In this document: positions 11,285 to 20,917 of the stretch, piece after piece
Layout: every line of letters starts with the position of its first letter
Numbering within the stretch: position 1 is the stretch's first letter
Notes under the pieces: generated by a model
Database searches by the model: none
What the model was told of the DNA's origin: nothing
The model's input: the letters and a program-made list of their open reading frames with translations, nothing else
Position numbers and translations under genes: made by a program
Assembly: GCF_016545825.1 (NCBI RefSeq)
Contig: NC_052620.1
Span: 17,174,001-17,238,000, forward strand
DNA: 64,000 nt
Reading direction: 5' to 3'
DNA from: Eucalyptus grandis
Lineage: Eukaryota > Streptophyta > Magnoliopsida > Myrtales > Myrtaceae

Positions 11285-11630
11285 TAAGTGAGGAAGTGGT
11301 TGTGGTGGAGGATGAGGCCGGAATGTACAGAGATGCATTGCCGGAATTCCCGGGAGATTCGGGATGCCCGGAATGTGGGGGCCGGAAGCCTTGTCGGAGG
11401 TCTTTGCCCGAAAGGAATGCCTCGCGATGCCGGGATTGGGGTGTGAGATGCTGGCTAGAAGGGTAAAGGCCGGAAGCCCTGTCGGAGGTTTCTGCCCGAA
11501 GGGAATGCCTCGTGATGCTAGTTGAGATGCGAGATGCCCAGAATGTGGGGGGCCGGAAGCCCGGTGGCCATGGGATGGCTGGAATGCTGGGAACCCTGTC
11601 GGAGGTCTTCGCCCGAAGGGATGATAAAAT
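11285..11630 (+). repeat. GGATGCC/GCCGGAAGCC degenerate tandem repeats
   Basis: Repeated phrases GGGATGCCCGGAATG, GGCCGGAAGCCCTGTCGGAGG and GCCCGAAGGGAATGCCTCG. The same class of GGATGCC repeat precedes the hairpin in every LTR family here (12990-13215, 48895-49130, 50925-50990, 53800-54060, 57120-57310; reverse strand ~33010-33130). Confidence 0.7.
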
Positions 11631-11699
11631 TGATGATATGAGGAATGGGTGATGTGGTGATCAAACTTAAAGATAAAAGATAAAAGATGAAAAATGAAT

Positions 11700-12030
11700 G
11701 CCATGATATGATATGATATGATGATATGCATGCATGATGATGATGATGATGATGATGATGATATGTGATGTGATATGATGATCACCCATGATATGATATG
11801 CATGATGATATGCATGATGATGATGATGATGATGATATGTGATGTGATATGATGATCACCCATGATATGATATGCATGATGATATGCATGATGATGATGA
11901 TGATGATATGTGATGTGATATGATGATATGATATGCATGATGATATGCATGGTGATGATAACGATGATGATGACATGTATGATGATGATGATATACATGA
12001 ATGTGTTATGAATTGATATGATGATGCATG
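11700..12030 (+). repeat. (GAT)n / ATGATATGC microsatellite block
   Basis: Runs of GATGATGAT plus a longer repeat of about 70-80 bp (GATGATCACCCATGATATGA appears at ~11776 and ~11851). The antisense gives a spurious His/Ile-rich ORF. Similar blocks: 13290-13440, 54145-54345, 63700-64000 (-). Confidence 0.85.
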
Positions 12031-12114
12031 ATAGTATGCGCATGGCTGTAAGGTAAAGAATGCCTGCAATGTATGATGATATGCATGATGCATTGAGTTG
12101 TTATTAGATTTCCC

Positions 12115-12165
12115 TATCTGCTGAATGGTTGTACTAACCCCTTTTGGGGATAACATTTTAGATTA
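12115..12165 (+). promoter_or_regulatory. LTR hairpin (degraded) and 3' splice-like site
   Basis: CTGCTGAATGGTTGTACTAACCCC corresponds to the TGAGT-loop-ACTCA hairpin of sister LTRs with one change in each arm. It is followed by TAACATTTTAG, a plausible intron acceptor, 11 nt before the LTR ORF ATG. Confidence 0.45.
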
Positions 12166-12171
12166 GCCAGT

Positions 12172-12408
12172 ATGCCGCTTCCTGCCGTCACGCGTGGTAT
12201 ATTTTATGGTCTACCATCCGATGTAGAGGTCGAGTGTACTGAGATAGACTGTCCCTCTGTTCCCGGACTGACTTTTATTCGAGTACGCTGTCTTGTGATG
12301 TACGACATAGGCCTGCCGGGGGCCTTGTCATTCGGGAGTTCATTTCGTGCACGTTCGTCGGGATGGAGCGATGCGAGGGATGTTGCCGCTGCCACCGCCT
12401 GATGCACC
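12172..12408 (+). pseudogene. LTR-embedded small ORF, family I, frameshifted copy
   Basis: Starts MPLPAVTRGIFYGLPSDVEV and matches the two intact 83-codon copies (54507-54758 and 63295-63546) up to about codon 48. Compared with 54507-54758 it lacks one base after GGCCTGCCGG and another in the following TTCATTTCG stretch, so the last third is out of frame until the second deletion. The original stop corresponds to the TGA at 12419-12421. Product and function are unknown; I recognise no domain. Confidence 0.7.
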
Positions 12409-12989
12409 GGGTTGGGTGTGAGACCCGCGCGCGCACGATGAGTAGGAGCCGGATCTTTTTGATGTAGATAGCCGACACTTTCGATGGGGGGTTTTATGCT
12501 TGTATGATGTTGAGGGTCGATAGTTTCTTTTTGAGGTTTTAGGCTGGACGTGGCTGAGTCCTAGCCTTTCCTTTTGTTGTACCGACCCGAAGGGAATCCC
12601 ATCTTGTTATATATGTATGTAAACGAAGTGTCGTGGCATGTTTATAAAAATCACGATGTTTAGTGGTGTGTATTTGTATCATGGTTGTTAGGGGGAGAGA
12701 CGATGATATTTTAATTTGCTTCCGCTAATGAGTCGCGTTGGGACCGATTATTTAAAAAAAAAAAATGTGTCTACGAATTAGGACACTTCTTCGAAAGAAA
12801 GAAAGGTAATAAGGTGTAACACCGGCGCTGGTGACGACCTATGAAGGGTTCGGGGTGTCACAATTGAGATGCATGTGTGAATTCAATGTTGAACATGATT
12901 TTTGGTTGCCATTGCATCATATGCCATGCTAAATTAAGACCGAAATTGGTGAACATGAGTAATGTTAAATGAGGAAATTGATGTGGCGG

Positions 12990-13215
12990 ATGATAATGCC
13001 CCGGGAGTGTCGGGATGCCCGGTGGTATACGATACGTAATTCCAGGGGAGACCTAGTGGTATGTCAGTACATAATTCTGGAAGCCCTGGAGGTTTGTGCC
13101 TGGGGGATGCGATGCACGGGATGCTAGGGAGGTAAATTGGGGTCTTTGCGAGGGGATGCCCGGCCCTGGGATGCGAGTGTAAATGCCTGGAATGGAAGCC
13201 GGAGGTTTTCTCGCA
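12990..13215 (+). repeat. GGATGCC repeats of outer family-I LTR
   Basis: Degenerate phrases CCCGGGAGTGTCGGGATGCCCGG, GGGATGCGATGC and GGGATGCGAGTG. Homologous to 11285-11630. Confidence 0.6.
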
Positions 13216-13526
13216 TGGGATGCGAGTGTAAAATATGAGATGTGATGTGATGTGTAATCAAATTAAAAGTTAAAAGTGGAAATTGAACCATGCATGATAT
13301 GATATGATATGATATGATATGATGATCACCCATGGCATGATGATATGCATGATGATGATGATGTACGATGTGATATGGTGATGATATATGAGTATGACAT
13401 GATGATACACATGTATGTGTTATGATTGTAGTGATGATGCATGATAGTATACGCCTGGCTTCAAGGTAAGTAATGCCTGAGATGCATGTATGATTTGTAT
13501 GATGCATTGAGTGGTTATTGGATTCA

Positions 13527-13580
13527 TTTACCTGCTGAGTGGTTGTACTCACCCCTTTTGGGGAATAACATTTCAGACTA
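13527..13580 (+). promoter_or_regulatory. LTR hairpin TGAGT-GGTTGT-ACTCA and 3' splice-like site
   Basis: TTTACCTGC leads into a perfect 5-bp stem at 13536-13551, then CCCCTTTTGGGG (itself a palindrome) and TAACATTTCAG. The same order occurs in sister LTRs. No ORF follows in this copy. Confidence 0.55.
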
Positions 13581-14082
13581 GAAAAGATACCTCTGCTGTC
13601 ACTGCTACCAGTAGATGAATCAAGTGGTTGGTTATAATTCTAAGGAGGAGGATAGCAAAGGGAGGAAACTTTTGGACGCCGATACTGATCAATGGACTTT
13701 AAGTATTCAACTATTGGAGAAGATGTTGGTCATCCTTTGAAGTGTAGCCGAGTATAGAAGACTACGGCATTTTGATGTATTGACTAAAGATGTCCATCTG
13801 CTCTATGTAAATAAACGTGTTAGGCTTTAACTTATATAAGATGTTTAGTAGGTGTACATCATTTTCTATATGTAGGGAAGGGAGTTAATGGATGTGCTTC
13901 TGCTATATGAATTGCGAAAGGGACCTTTAGTCAAAAGAAAAAAAAAATATAAACCCCCATGGTTGTATGGACCCGCTGCAATTGAAATGGTATCAGAGTG
14001 ACATGTTAATAAGGAAAGTGAAAGGTAAGCGAACTGTGGCGACCCTAACGGATCGGGGGCTGTCGAGGGGTGCCACAGCAAG

Positions 14083-14780
14083 TTTTTTTTTTTTCTCAGA
14101 AATTCCCTTTGCTTTTTTCTTGGTTGTGTGAGTTCATCATCATCTTCGTTACTTGGGAAATTTACTAAAGCCAAACATTCATCTTCCGATTCATTGAATA
14201 AAGCAATTTTCCATTCTAATCCAATGAAGTCTTCATCGCTCACATCTTCACCCAAATCTTCACCCAAGATTTCAGGACATCTCTCTCTTTGTTCATCTCT
14301 ATCAATATGACTTCTCTCCCTTTCATTTTGCCATTCATCTAACCCAAACTCATCTCTGACTTGATTACTCGATTGAACAGGATCCCTCACTTCTCCTCCT
14401 TCAATAGTGGTCTGCTCATTCCCATATTTATCCTCATCCCCACCATCCTCATTCTCATCCTTATCCTCACTATAATACTCAACATATACCTTAGCTTCTT
14501 CACCGTGAAGATAATGGTAAATGATATCCTTAATACCATTATCATCATTAAAAAATCTCAACCCATCCTTCAAATCCTTCCCAGGAACGCAATAATGTAG
14601 TTTTTGCACTTTGTATCATAAAAAATACACCAAATCCCTTAGAAAATCAATATATGATGGCTTCCAAATATTGATATAGATAGTACATTTATTTTCACCA
14701 CTATATTCCCAATCTTCAGTGCCAAAAACAAACTCTCCACATAGCAAACAATGACGCCTACCTGATTCGTGTCCATGTCG
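14083..14780 (-). pseudogene. MULE transposase, N-terminal part, decayed
   Basis: On the minus strand, MDTNQ begins near 14779, followed after a frameshift by GENKCTIYINIWKPSYIDF, a stop, then QKLHYCVPGKDLKDGLRFF and an acidic linker rich in Glu/Asp. LHY-VPG-dLkDGLR with a following helix is the conserved N-terminal region of plant MuDR-type transposases. The frame runs into the outer LTR at 14082. The other half lies at 7537-5300, so the LTR insertion split one gene. Confidence 0.75.
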
Positions 14781-14899
14781 ATGCTGCACCCAATGAAAAA
14801 AGAAAAAGAAAAAGAGTCATTGTTGTTTTGTTGGGACCACATGATAGAATCGACAACTTCACATGCAGGTCCTTGTTGTTTTGTTTCAAGAAACAAATG

Positions 14900-15619
14900 C
14901 GACTAAAATTTCCTCAATTTGGTGCATTTACAGAAACAAAAGAAACCGAATTAAATAAACAAAGTGAGGTCCCCATCACCCATTTTTCAATTCAACCACA
15001 TACACATTCGGTACCCCCAGTCCAATTAATTAAACAAACAAATTCAGTGTCACCATTGTTTCCCTCCAAGTCAAGCCCCTCCGCGTCCTATTTTTCTATT
15101 TGGTCCCCACAACAGAAAGCAAATGAACAATAGAAGAATCAATTTTTCTATTCCATCCCCATAAAAAGTGACATCCCCATCACTTTCCCCACTACGTTCC
15201 CCCTGAGCTGAGCCCTCAATTTGCCTTCCGCGCCCTAACTTGCCCGTTGGAACCCTAAATTTTTCGCTAAATTGACCCACGTAGAGAACATGACAAACAT
15301 GAGTGAGCGAGAGTTGGGGACTTAGCTAGCGAACAATTGTGAACGACGGCACAACTACAGCGGTGGCCAAGCAATGGCGGGCGAGCGACGATGGGCGAGC
15401 GAATGATGGTGGGTGAACAACGGTGGGTGAGTGACCTATAGCCGGTGTCGAGAACCGTATACGAACCTTATATTACTCCCTCTTCAGCGACATCATTTTT
15501 TGCTATGGAGCAATGCGGTGTCATTTTTTATGTGAATCCAGGGTGGATGGCAAGAAAAGATGTTGTTTCATACGAAGAAAGGAAAATGGCGTCGTTTTGT
15601 TCCATCCACTGTGGACAAT
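14900..15619. other. MULE 5' region, no gene
   Basis: Probable promoter/leader side of the minus-strand transposase. It contains GA- and CGA-rich short repeats at ~15300-15440 (GCGAGCGA, GGTGGGTGA). I see no supported ORF or RNA gene. Confidence 0.5.
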
Positions 15620-15802
15620 CTTAAGACACGTCGATTTTATATATATATATATATAAGCCACATAATCATTTTAGCCGGAATTTCTCGTTGGTGGCACCAC
15701 ATCATTTTTCCTCTGATTTGGTACTTAAGTGATAAGACGGAAACTTTTGGCACCAAAGTGAGTGCTGTACACAACTTATGACACTAATAGTGTACTTCTC
15801 CC
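15620..15802. repeat. MULE right terminal inverted repeat
   Basis: Reverse complement of the left TIR (1035-1111 plus 2414-2530). It includes a short (TA)n tract at ~15639-15654. The outer end GTGTACTTCTCCC is followed by the target duplication CTTCTTGCC. Confidence 0.85.
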
Positions 15803-15803
15803 C

Positions 15804-15880
15804 TTCTTGCCCTAAAATGGCACATCACCAGTGATCCCACTGTGGCTTGCCTGCCACGGCTCAAGCACCTGTTCTTGAAC
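15804..15880 (+). pseudogene. LRR receptor-like gene fragment, 3' piece
   Basis: Continues the frame broken at 1034: LALKWHITSDPTVACLP then RLKHLFLNGNGLSG. The LRRNT cap passes straight into an LRR-type segment and the frame ends soon after. See 908-1034. Confidence 0.55.
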
Positions 15881-15964
15881 GGCAATGGCTTATCAGGAGT
15901 CCATTACCAATTAATGTGCTAAATTATCAACTTTTATTTGTATAAGCTATTAACGCTTTGAATT

Positions 15965-15966
<2 letters not shown>

Positions 15967-16011
<45 letters not shown>
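15967..16011 (+). repeat. (CT)n microsatellite
   Basis: About 22 uninterrupted CT units ending in CTCG. Confidence 0.95.
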
Positions 16012-16014
<3 letters not shown>

Positions 16015-16409
16015 TGAACTTAAAAACCTAAATTATAGCAATTCACGAAATTTTTTAGATTAAAAGCTTATCAATGAGTTTTGGATTACCAACAATACTT
16101 TGAATTAATTATGATCATTTTCTACTTTACCTACTTTGTATTGAGTTGTCAACTTTATTTGCCTTGATTAGCAACACCTTACTAACGCTTTTTAAATGTT
16201 ACAAATCTAAATTGGTACGATTCATCAAAATTTCTTCCATAACAATACTGGTTTACCAACTACAATTCGAGCTTTACTTAGTTTTCCAACTTTTCTTTTC
16301 CTTTTGCACGTGTTTTGTCACAACACGTTAAATTTACCTATTTTTTTCCTTAAAAATCACCGAATTGATTTAAAGTCGATTACCAAAATTTTCCATTTTT
16401 TGGCCATTA
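16012..16409. other. AT-rich spacer, no gene
   Basis: Contains repeated short phrases (TTACCAAC, ACAACACG) but no ORF with homology. Confidence 0.5.
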
Positions 16410-16414
16410 GTTAC

Positions 16415-17138
16415 GAGCTAGGAAGCATCGACACTTTCTGAAAGCCTTCGTGTGGTGTCGGATACTTCGACACGTGTCCGACACTCTTGGATATTCTCGA
16501 CACTTGGTCAACACGTGATGGAAAATTTGATACCTAGTCAATTTTTCTGACACTCTTTTACACTTGAGTCAGAATTTCGACATGCAAGTTTTCGACACAT
16601 GATTCCAACATACGAGGTCAATTTTAAAATTTTCAATAAATGAAAGATCAAAATATATATGTGAAAAAATAAAAATTAATATAAAAATAACAAATTAGGA
16701 AAGAAGAAAAACCTAACATTTTATTCTCTTCTTTTTTTACTTTCACTTTCCATGATATACAATTTACCCACAAGTTTTTTCTTTTTCTTTCGACACGTAT
16801 GACACGCAAGTCTAGAATGTGAGTTACCTTTTTTTTTTTTTTTTTTCAAATTTTATGGATTTATTGAAATGGAGAAGAATTTGTCAAATTGAAACAACGA
16901 AGGATATTAATAAATGGTGAATTAATGTTTTCAATGTAAAGTTATTTTAGAATTTTATTATTATCTATTTATTTGTGAATTTGAATCAGATTAATAATAA
17001 TTTATTAATATATAAAATATACATATAATATACAACGTGTCCCAATGTGTCAGAATTTTCTATTTTTTTATAAACAATGTGTCAGCATGTCGAGTTGTGT
17101 CATGTCGCATGTTGTGTGTCGGTGTTGGTGCTACTAAG
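16415..17138. mobile_element. Putative MITE with GTGTCGACAC-rich ends
   Basis: Flanked by GTTAC at 16410-16414 and 17139-17143. The left end reads GAGCTAGGAAGCATCGACAC. The reverse complement of the right end starts CTTAGTAGCACC and continues into AACACCGACAC, an imperfect inverted repeat. The subterminal regions are packed with CGACAC/GTGTCG motifs (16470-16610 and 17035-17125). The middle is AT-rich and non-coding. Superfamily not assigned. Confidence 0.5.
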
Positions 17139-17245
17139 GTTACGGGTCACCAACTCTTGTTTGATTCATTTACTGAATTTATTTTTCTTTTAATCATCAA
17201 CTTTAATTATGAAAGCAAGTTGAATAGCACCATTGAACTGCGCTA

Positions 17246-18938
17246 TTAATATGCAACTGGCAGAGTAGCTTGCGTAACGAGTCCACAGAGACTGCCTTGC
17301 ACGCCCGAGTTCCGCAGAATTCTCATGTATCCTTTCTCGCCCCAAGTCTCGCCCCACGAGTTCTTGAGCAGCCAATAGTCGACACCGTCGGGGGTCTTCC
17401 CATATCCGGCGATTGCAACGGCGTGGTTAATGTTCTCCCCACAAGGGCCATTGAAGACGCCCCCGCTGTACTGCTTGAATCCAGGGCTGAAACCCTCGAT
17501 GGCGCTCTAGACCGGTTGCCTCGCCACAGCCTGCAATAGCAGGTCTTCACTCACGGGGATGTTCTCATACCCTTTTAACCGCGCTACAGCGATGGAGGCG
17601 GCTCGCTCGTTGCAAGTGCCTTGGACGCCAATGTAAGGGTAATTGCTTTCATAGGTCATGCCATGGTTTTGGGCAATGTATTCGTAGGCTAGGTACATCC
17701 AACCCCACCCGCATCCGTGGTTTTGTTTGGAGCAGTCAATAAGCTATTGCTCGGACAAGTCGACCAGTTTACCGGTCTTCATCGCTAGCATCGATTCCAC
17801 AGCTACCGTCGCTGCGAATGCCCTGCAAGATCCTATTCAATAATTAAAATGAGAAGCGCAACGGTGGTTATGGCTAGTGTATGTATGCAGATGGAATAAA
17901 CACTGGAATTAGCTTGATAGTGTATGATTCGGAGTCAATAGGATTAAAGTTATGCCGAAATATTTCTCACATACTACTTGCGGTTAGTGCCACAATAATG
18001 TAATTCAAATGGCAGCATGCAACTATGTGGTTCGAACTACTTTAGATGACCTATTTTGAATTGGAACATGATTTAGTTTTATGGATCCAATTATGTGGTT
18101 TGAATTAAACCAATTATGAAATGGTATAAATTTTCTACCAATACATCCATTGAATCCCACAGTCCTGAGCCACCCAAAGAGAAATGTGTTGACGTAGTGA
18201 AAAAACCATTTTCTCTTATCCACCATATATAATACATTACACATCATTATTGTTAAAAATGTTTTATTGAGCTTAGGTAGCACATCTGTTGATTGTTATC
18301 AAGGGCTACAGAGAATATTCATTGGTTCATCTAAAAAAATTGTACGCAAACAAAACCACAAGACAAGAAAATATTGGGTTAAGGACCTTGGAAGGATTAT
18401 ATTGTTTCGCTTGCTTTGAAATAAAAAGAAAAAAAAATCACAATACCAGAAAATAACGTGCCTTTGGACAATAATATAATATGATTTTGTTACTCTCTTA
18501 CCGCATTCTCCCTGATCTTTTATGCTGCCAACAACTCCTTTCTCGACCCAGTTTAAACTATCCGGGACTTGAGTCATACTGTACTTGAAAGTGGTGGCCG
18601 CGGATGATTTCGAGCTCCTCGACGTCGCTCTAAACCCGGTGTATCTCGGGACAAACTCTTCCGTGGTCAAATCCGAAAATTGGTTCAGACCCACTTTGTA
18701 GCTCTGATTAGCCGCTTTGCTGTTGAAGTCTTCGATGAAGCGCAAGGTCTCTAGGAAGATCCCTGTACCGCTTCGCCTTCTCGAGATTATCCTTGTAAAT
18801 CCGTCCGTGGTGGGCCATCCACTGCTCGAACTCGGCCAATGTGGAATTCGGGGGCGTCACGGCCGAAGTCCAAGCCGCTGCACATAGCCATACCATCAAC
18901 ATGTAGACCTTGATTTGCCTCTCGGGCCATGGAGCCAT
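17246..18938 (-). pseudogene. SAG39-like papain-family cysteine protease, copy A (dead)
   Basis: Exon 1 is 18938-18502 and exon 2 about 17832-17246, matching copy B (23034-25658). Exon 1 encodes a signal peptide (MAPWPERQIKVYMLMV) and the I29 prodomain. A one-base insertion after EKAKRY shifts the frame, and the true frame resumes at RFIEDFN. Exon 2 keeps the nucleophile Cys, but the invariant Trp of CWAF is Arg (SCRAF). A nonsense TAG replaces the second Gln of SEQQLIDC, and another stop follows RQPV. The catalytic His (NHAVAIAGYG) and Asn (KNSWGETWG) regions survive. Donor GTAAGAG and acceptor ATAG are still visible. The 5' region carries a ~180-bp tandem duplication that moved a decayed TATA away from the start codon. 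Confidence 0.9.
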
Positions 18939-19029
18939 TGTCGAATGCCGAAGCGTATCAACGATGGATTGATGGATTGGTAGTGTGCTTTGGGCCAATG
19001 TAGAGAAACATGAGCAAGCCGCGTTAATT

Positions 19030-19385
19030 ACAGATTCTCAAGATCATGGTAATAAATCATGGAACTTTGCGAATGATCCGGTCAGTCATTTTCTCCTCGA
19101 TTAGCTTTTGACCTCTTCGTTTTCTTTCCCAAATGAATGCTACTGTTTAGGTAAAAAAGTGAATGTTACGCAATTGTGAATTGTCTATACATGTCAAGCC
19201 ATGTCTATTTGTAGACCCTCATGAGCAACTTGATTGATCATGGAACTTTGCAGTCGATCCAGTCAAGATTCATTTCCTTCACTGATTAGCTTTTGACCTC
19301 TTCGTTTTCTTTCCCAAATGAATGCTGCTGTTTAGGTTAAAAACCGAATGTTTTGCAATTGTAAATTGTTTATACATGTCCACTC
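19030..19385. repeat. Tandem duplication in the upstream region of protease copy A
   Basis: Two copies (~19055-19200 and ~19236-19382) share GATTAGCTTTTGACCTCTTC and CTTTCCCAAATGAATGCT. Copy B has this block once (25770-25890). In A it lies between the start codon and the TATA-like CTACAAATAG (minus strand, ~19201-19210). Confidence 0.8.
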
Positions 19386-19510
19386 GAAATAAAATTGCGG
19401 GTTTGTAGATGCATACTTAAAGTGCATCAGATGTGAATGGTCTAGCTAACAATCAGTTAGATAGACTCAAATTTGCCAGTATAGCTTAAATTGACGGGTT
19501 ATTTTTTTTA

Positions 19511-20470
19511 GGGCGGCACTATTTCCAATCCCTATATGATTAAGTCCACCCATTTTACCAAAAAGATAAAATTGCCCTCTCTTATTCAATTCCAATTTAA
19601 ATTAACGATCCTAAATTTATTTCTACATCTATGCAGGATTAATTTACCATAAATAATATTTTCATATGTTTACTTCCATACTAATATGTTTTGTCAAAAA
19701 AGAAATATCAAGAAATATCAAAGAAATCTATTCTTTTCCACCGTGTCAATCATATTTATGGGTAAATTGTTAAGTAAATTAAATTTATTAAATTAAAAAT
19801 TGCATAAAGTAAGATTTTTTTTTTTTTAAATTGGTAGTGAAATATCATTATTTTTTATTGACAAAAATTAAAACCATTTATGAACTATTTATAGAAAAAT
19901 ATCAAGATACATCATTGTGTATAATTTTTAGTGTATTTCTATATATTCCTCCAATGTCTTAAATGCTCTGTATAAAAGCATTTCATCAGTATAATAAGGA
20001 AAAAAAGATTAATTATTTGATATAGTAAATAAAGAGACTTGATATATATTTTAGAAATGCAATTTATATATAGTTTACCAAGAAAGTGAGCTTTTGAGAT
20101 AAGAGGGACAAAAAATAGATAATATGTTATAAGATAAATGATGAAGAAGAGACTTCTTAGTTTTATACTATATCAAAGAATGTCTTTTTACCAAAAAAAA
20201 AAAAAAAAGAGTCTTTTTTCCTTACTATTAGCGAGATGATTTTATAAGGAGTATGTAAAACGTTATAGATGCATTTTTTTTTTTTAATTTGCTAAAAAAT
20301 AAAATATATAAAATGCTTAATAATATTAACTATCATAAATAGAAAAAGGAAAAAAATAGAAAAGAGGAGTAGGGCCACTACTTTACTGCAATTGAAAGAT
20401 TGGGCAGGTTTGTTTTTCTAGCGTAAACGGGGATGAATGCAGTCATTTAGGGGTGGAAATAGTGTTGCCC
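19511..20470. mobile_element. hAT-like MITE, copy 2 (complete)
   Basis: TIRs: GGGCGGCACTATTTCCA at the left and, as reverse complement, GGGCAACACTATTTCCA at the right. Flanks TTTTTTTA / TTTTTTAA fit a 7-8-bp target duplication in a T-run. The paralogous upstream region of copy B (26590-26640) lacks it and shows the empty site CTTTTTAATCATA. So it inserted after the protease duplication. Non-coding. Second copy at 1-907. Confidence 0.85.
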
Positions 20471-20917
20471 TTTTTTAATCATACAACTAAATGGATCTTT
20501 TGGGAGAATTCGTTGTTGGGTTGTATTGCTCAAGGTACAATGCAAAAATATATAATAAGGTATTATTTTAGAGATACACCAAATGTTATGCTGACTAAAA
20601 AACAGTAATCAAATCTTGCTAACTAATTAGAAGGGATATGCCAATTGTTACCCTAACTTAAAATAGGAAGTAAATATTCCTTATACCCAAGTTGGCGCAT
20701 GGAGGTCCGGGATTTCCAACTTGCCATGGAGAAACATAATCTGACTTGAACCTACGCCTTGTAAAGATGTTTGCCAATTGAAGTCTTGTGGGTACATGTT
20801 CAGCCCTGATGGCCTTTTAGGCTATATATGTTCTCGAACAAAGTAGCCGTCAATCTCGATATGCTTTGTTCGTTTATGAAATACTCTCTAACCAAGCCCC
20901 ATAGCCGTGCCTTCTGT

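Larger units (their letters stand above)
9356..12867 (+). mobile_element. Solo LTR, family I (inner), with TSD ATTGA
   Basis: The LTR is 9361-12862 (3502 bp), TGTGGCATCCC...GGGGTGTCACA, with ATTGA at 9356-9360 and 12863-12867. It is inserted in the outer family-I LTR and so is younger. It contains a TATA box (9855-9862), a GA-rich leader, a splice-donor-like site (~10053), four 181-bp modules, GGATGCC-type repeats, (ATG)n-like microsatellites, a degraded hairpin, a 3' splice-like site at ~12161 and a broken copy of the LTR ORF (12172). Confidence 0.9.
7538..14082 (+). mobile_element. Solo LTR, family I (outer), with TSD GCAAG
   Basis: The LTR proper is 7543-14077, starting TGTGGCATCCC and ending GGGGTGCCACA, so its ends are an 11-bp inverted repeat with one mismatch. 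GCAAG at 7538-7542 and 14078-14082 is a perfect 5-bp target duplication. Removing the nested LTR (9361-12867) leaves about 3.03 kb. It has a GA-rich leader (8045-8100), four 181-bp-spaced modules (8400-9070), GGATGCC-type repeats (12990-13215), an ATG-rich microsatellite, a TGAGT...ACTCA hairpin (13536-13551) and a 3' splice-like site at ~13577. The short ORF of its relatives has been lost here. It splits the MULE transposase gene. No internal domain, PBS or PPT is present, so it is a solo LTR. Confidence 0.9.
1035..15802. mobile_element. Mutator-like element (MULE), 14.8 kb including nested insertions
   Basis: The two ends are long imperfect inverted repeats. The left end reads GGGAGAAGTACACTATTGGT and the reverse complement of the right end reads GGGAGAAGTACACTATTAGT. 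Homology continues inward through the phrases TTTGGTGCCAAAAGTTTC and CACTTAAGTRCCAAA, about 200 bp in all once the Harbinger insertion in the left TIR is removed. A 12-bp string CCCTTCTTGCCC flanks both ends and contains the expected 9-bp or slightly longer target duplication. Joining the flanks restores a continuous LRR-cap reading frame. Inside are a GRF zinc-finger gene (+) and a decayed MULE transposase (-) split by a nested LTR. Exact edges are uncertain by 1-2 bases. Confidence 0.85.

Noticed and set aside
11246..12043. 265-codon ORF rich in His, Ile and Ser (minus strand)
   Set aside because: It crosses GAT/ATG microsatellites and GGATGCC repeats of an LTR; composition is fully explained by simple repeats.
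13124..13552. 142-codon ORF (minus)
   Set aside because: Antisense of LTR microsatellite and GGATGCC repeats.
18023..18283. ORFs inside the protease introns (also 23979-24194)
   Set aside because: They lie in introns of the two protease copies, are not conserved in frame and have no homology.
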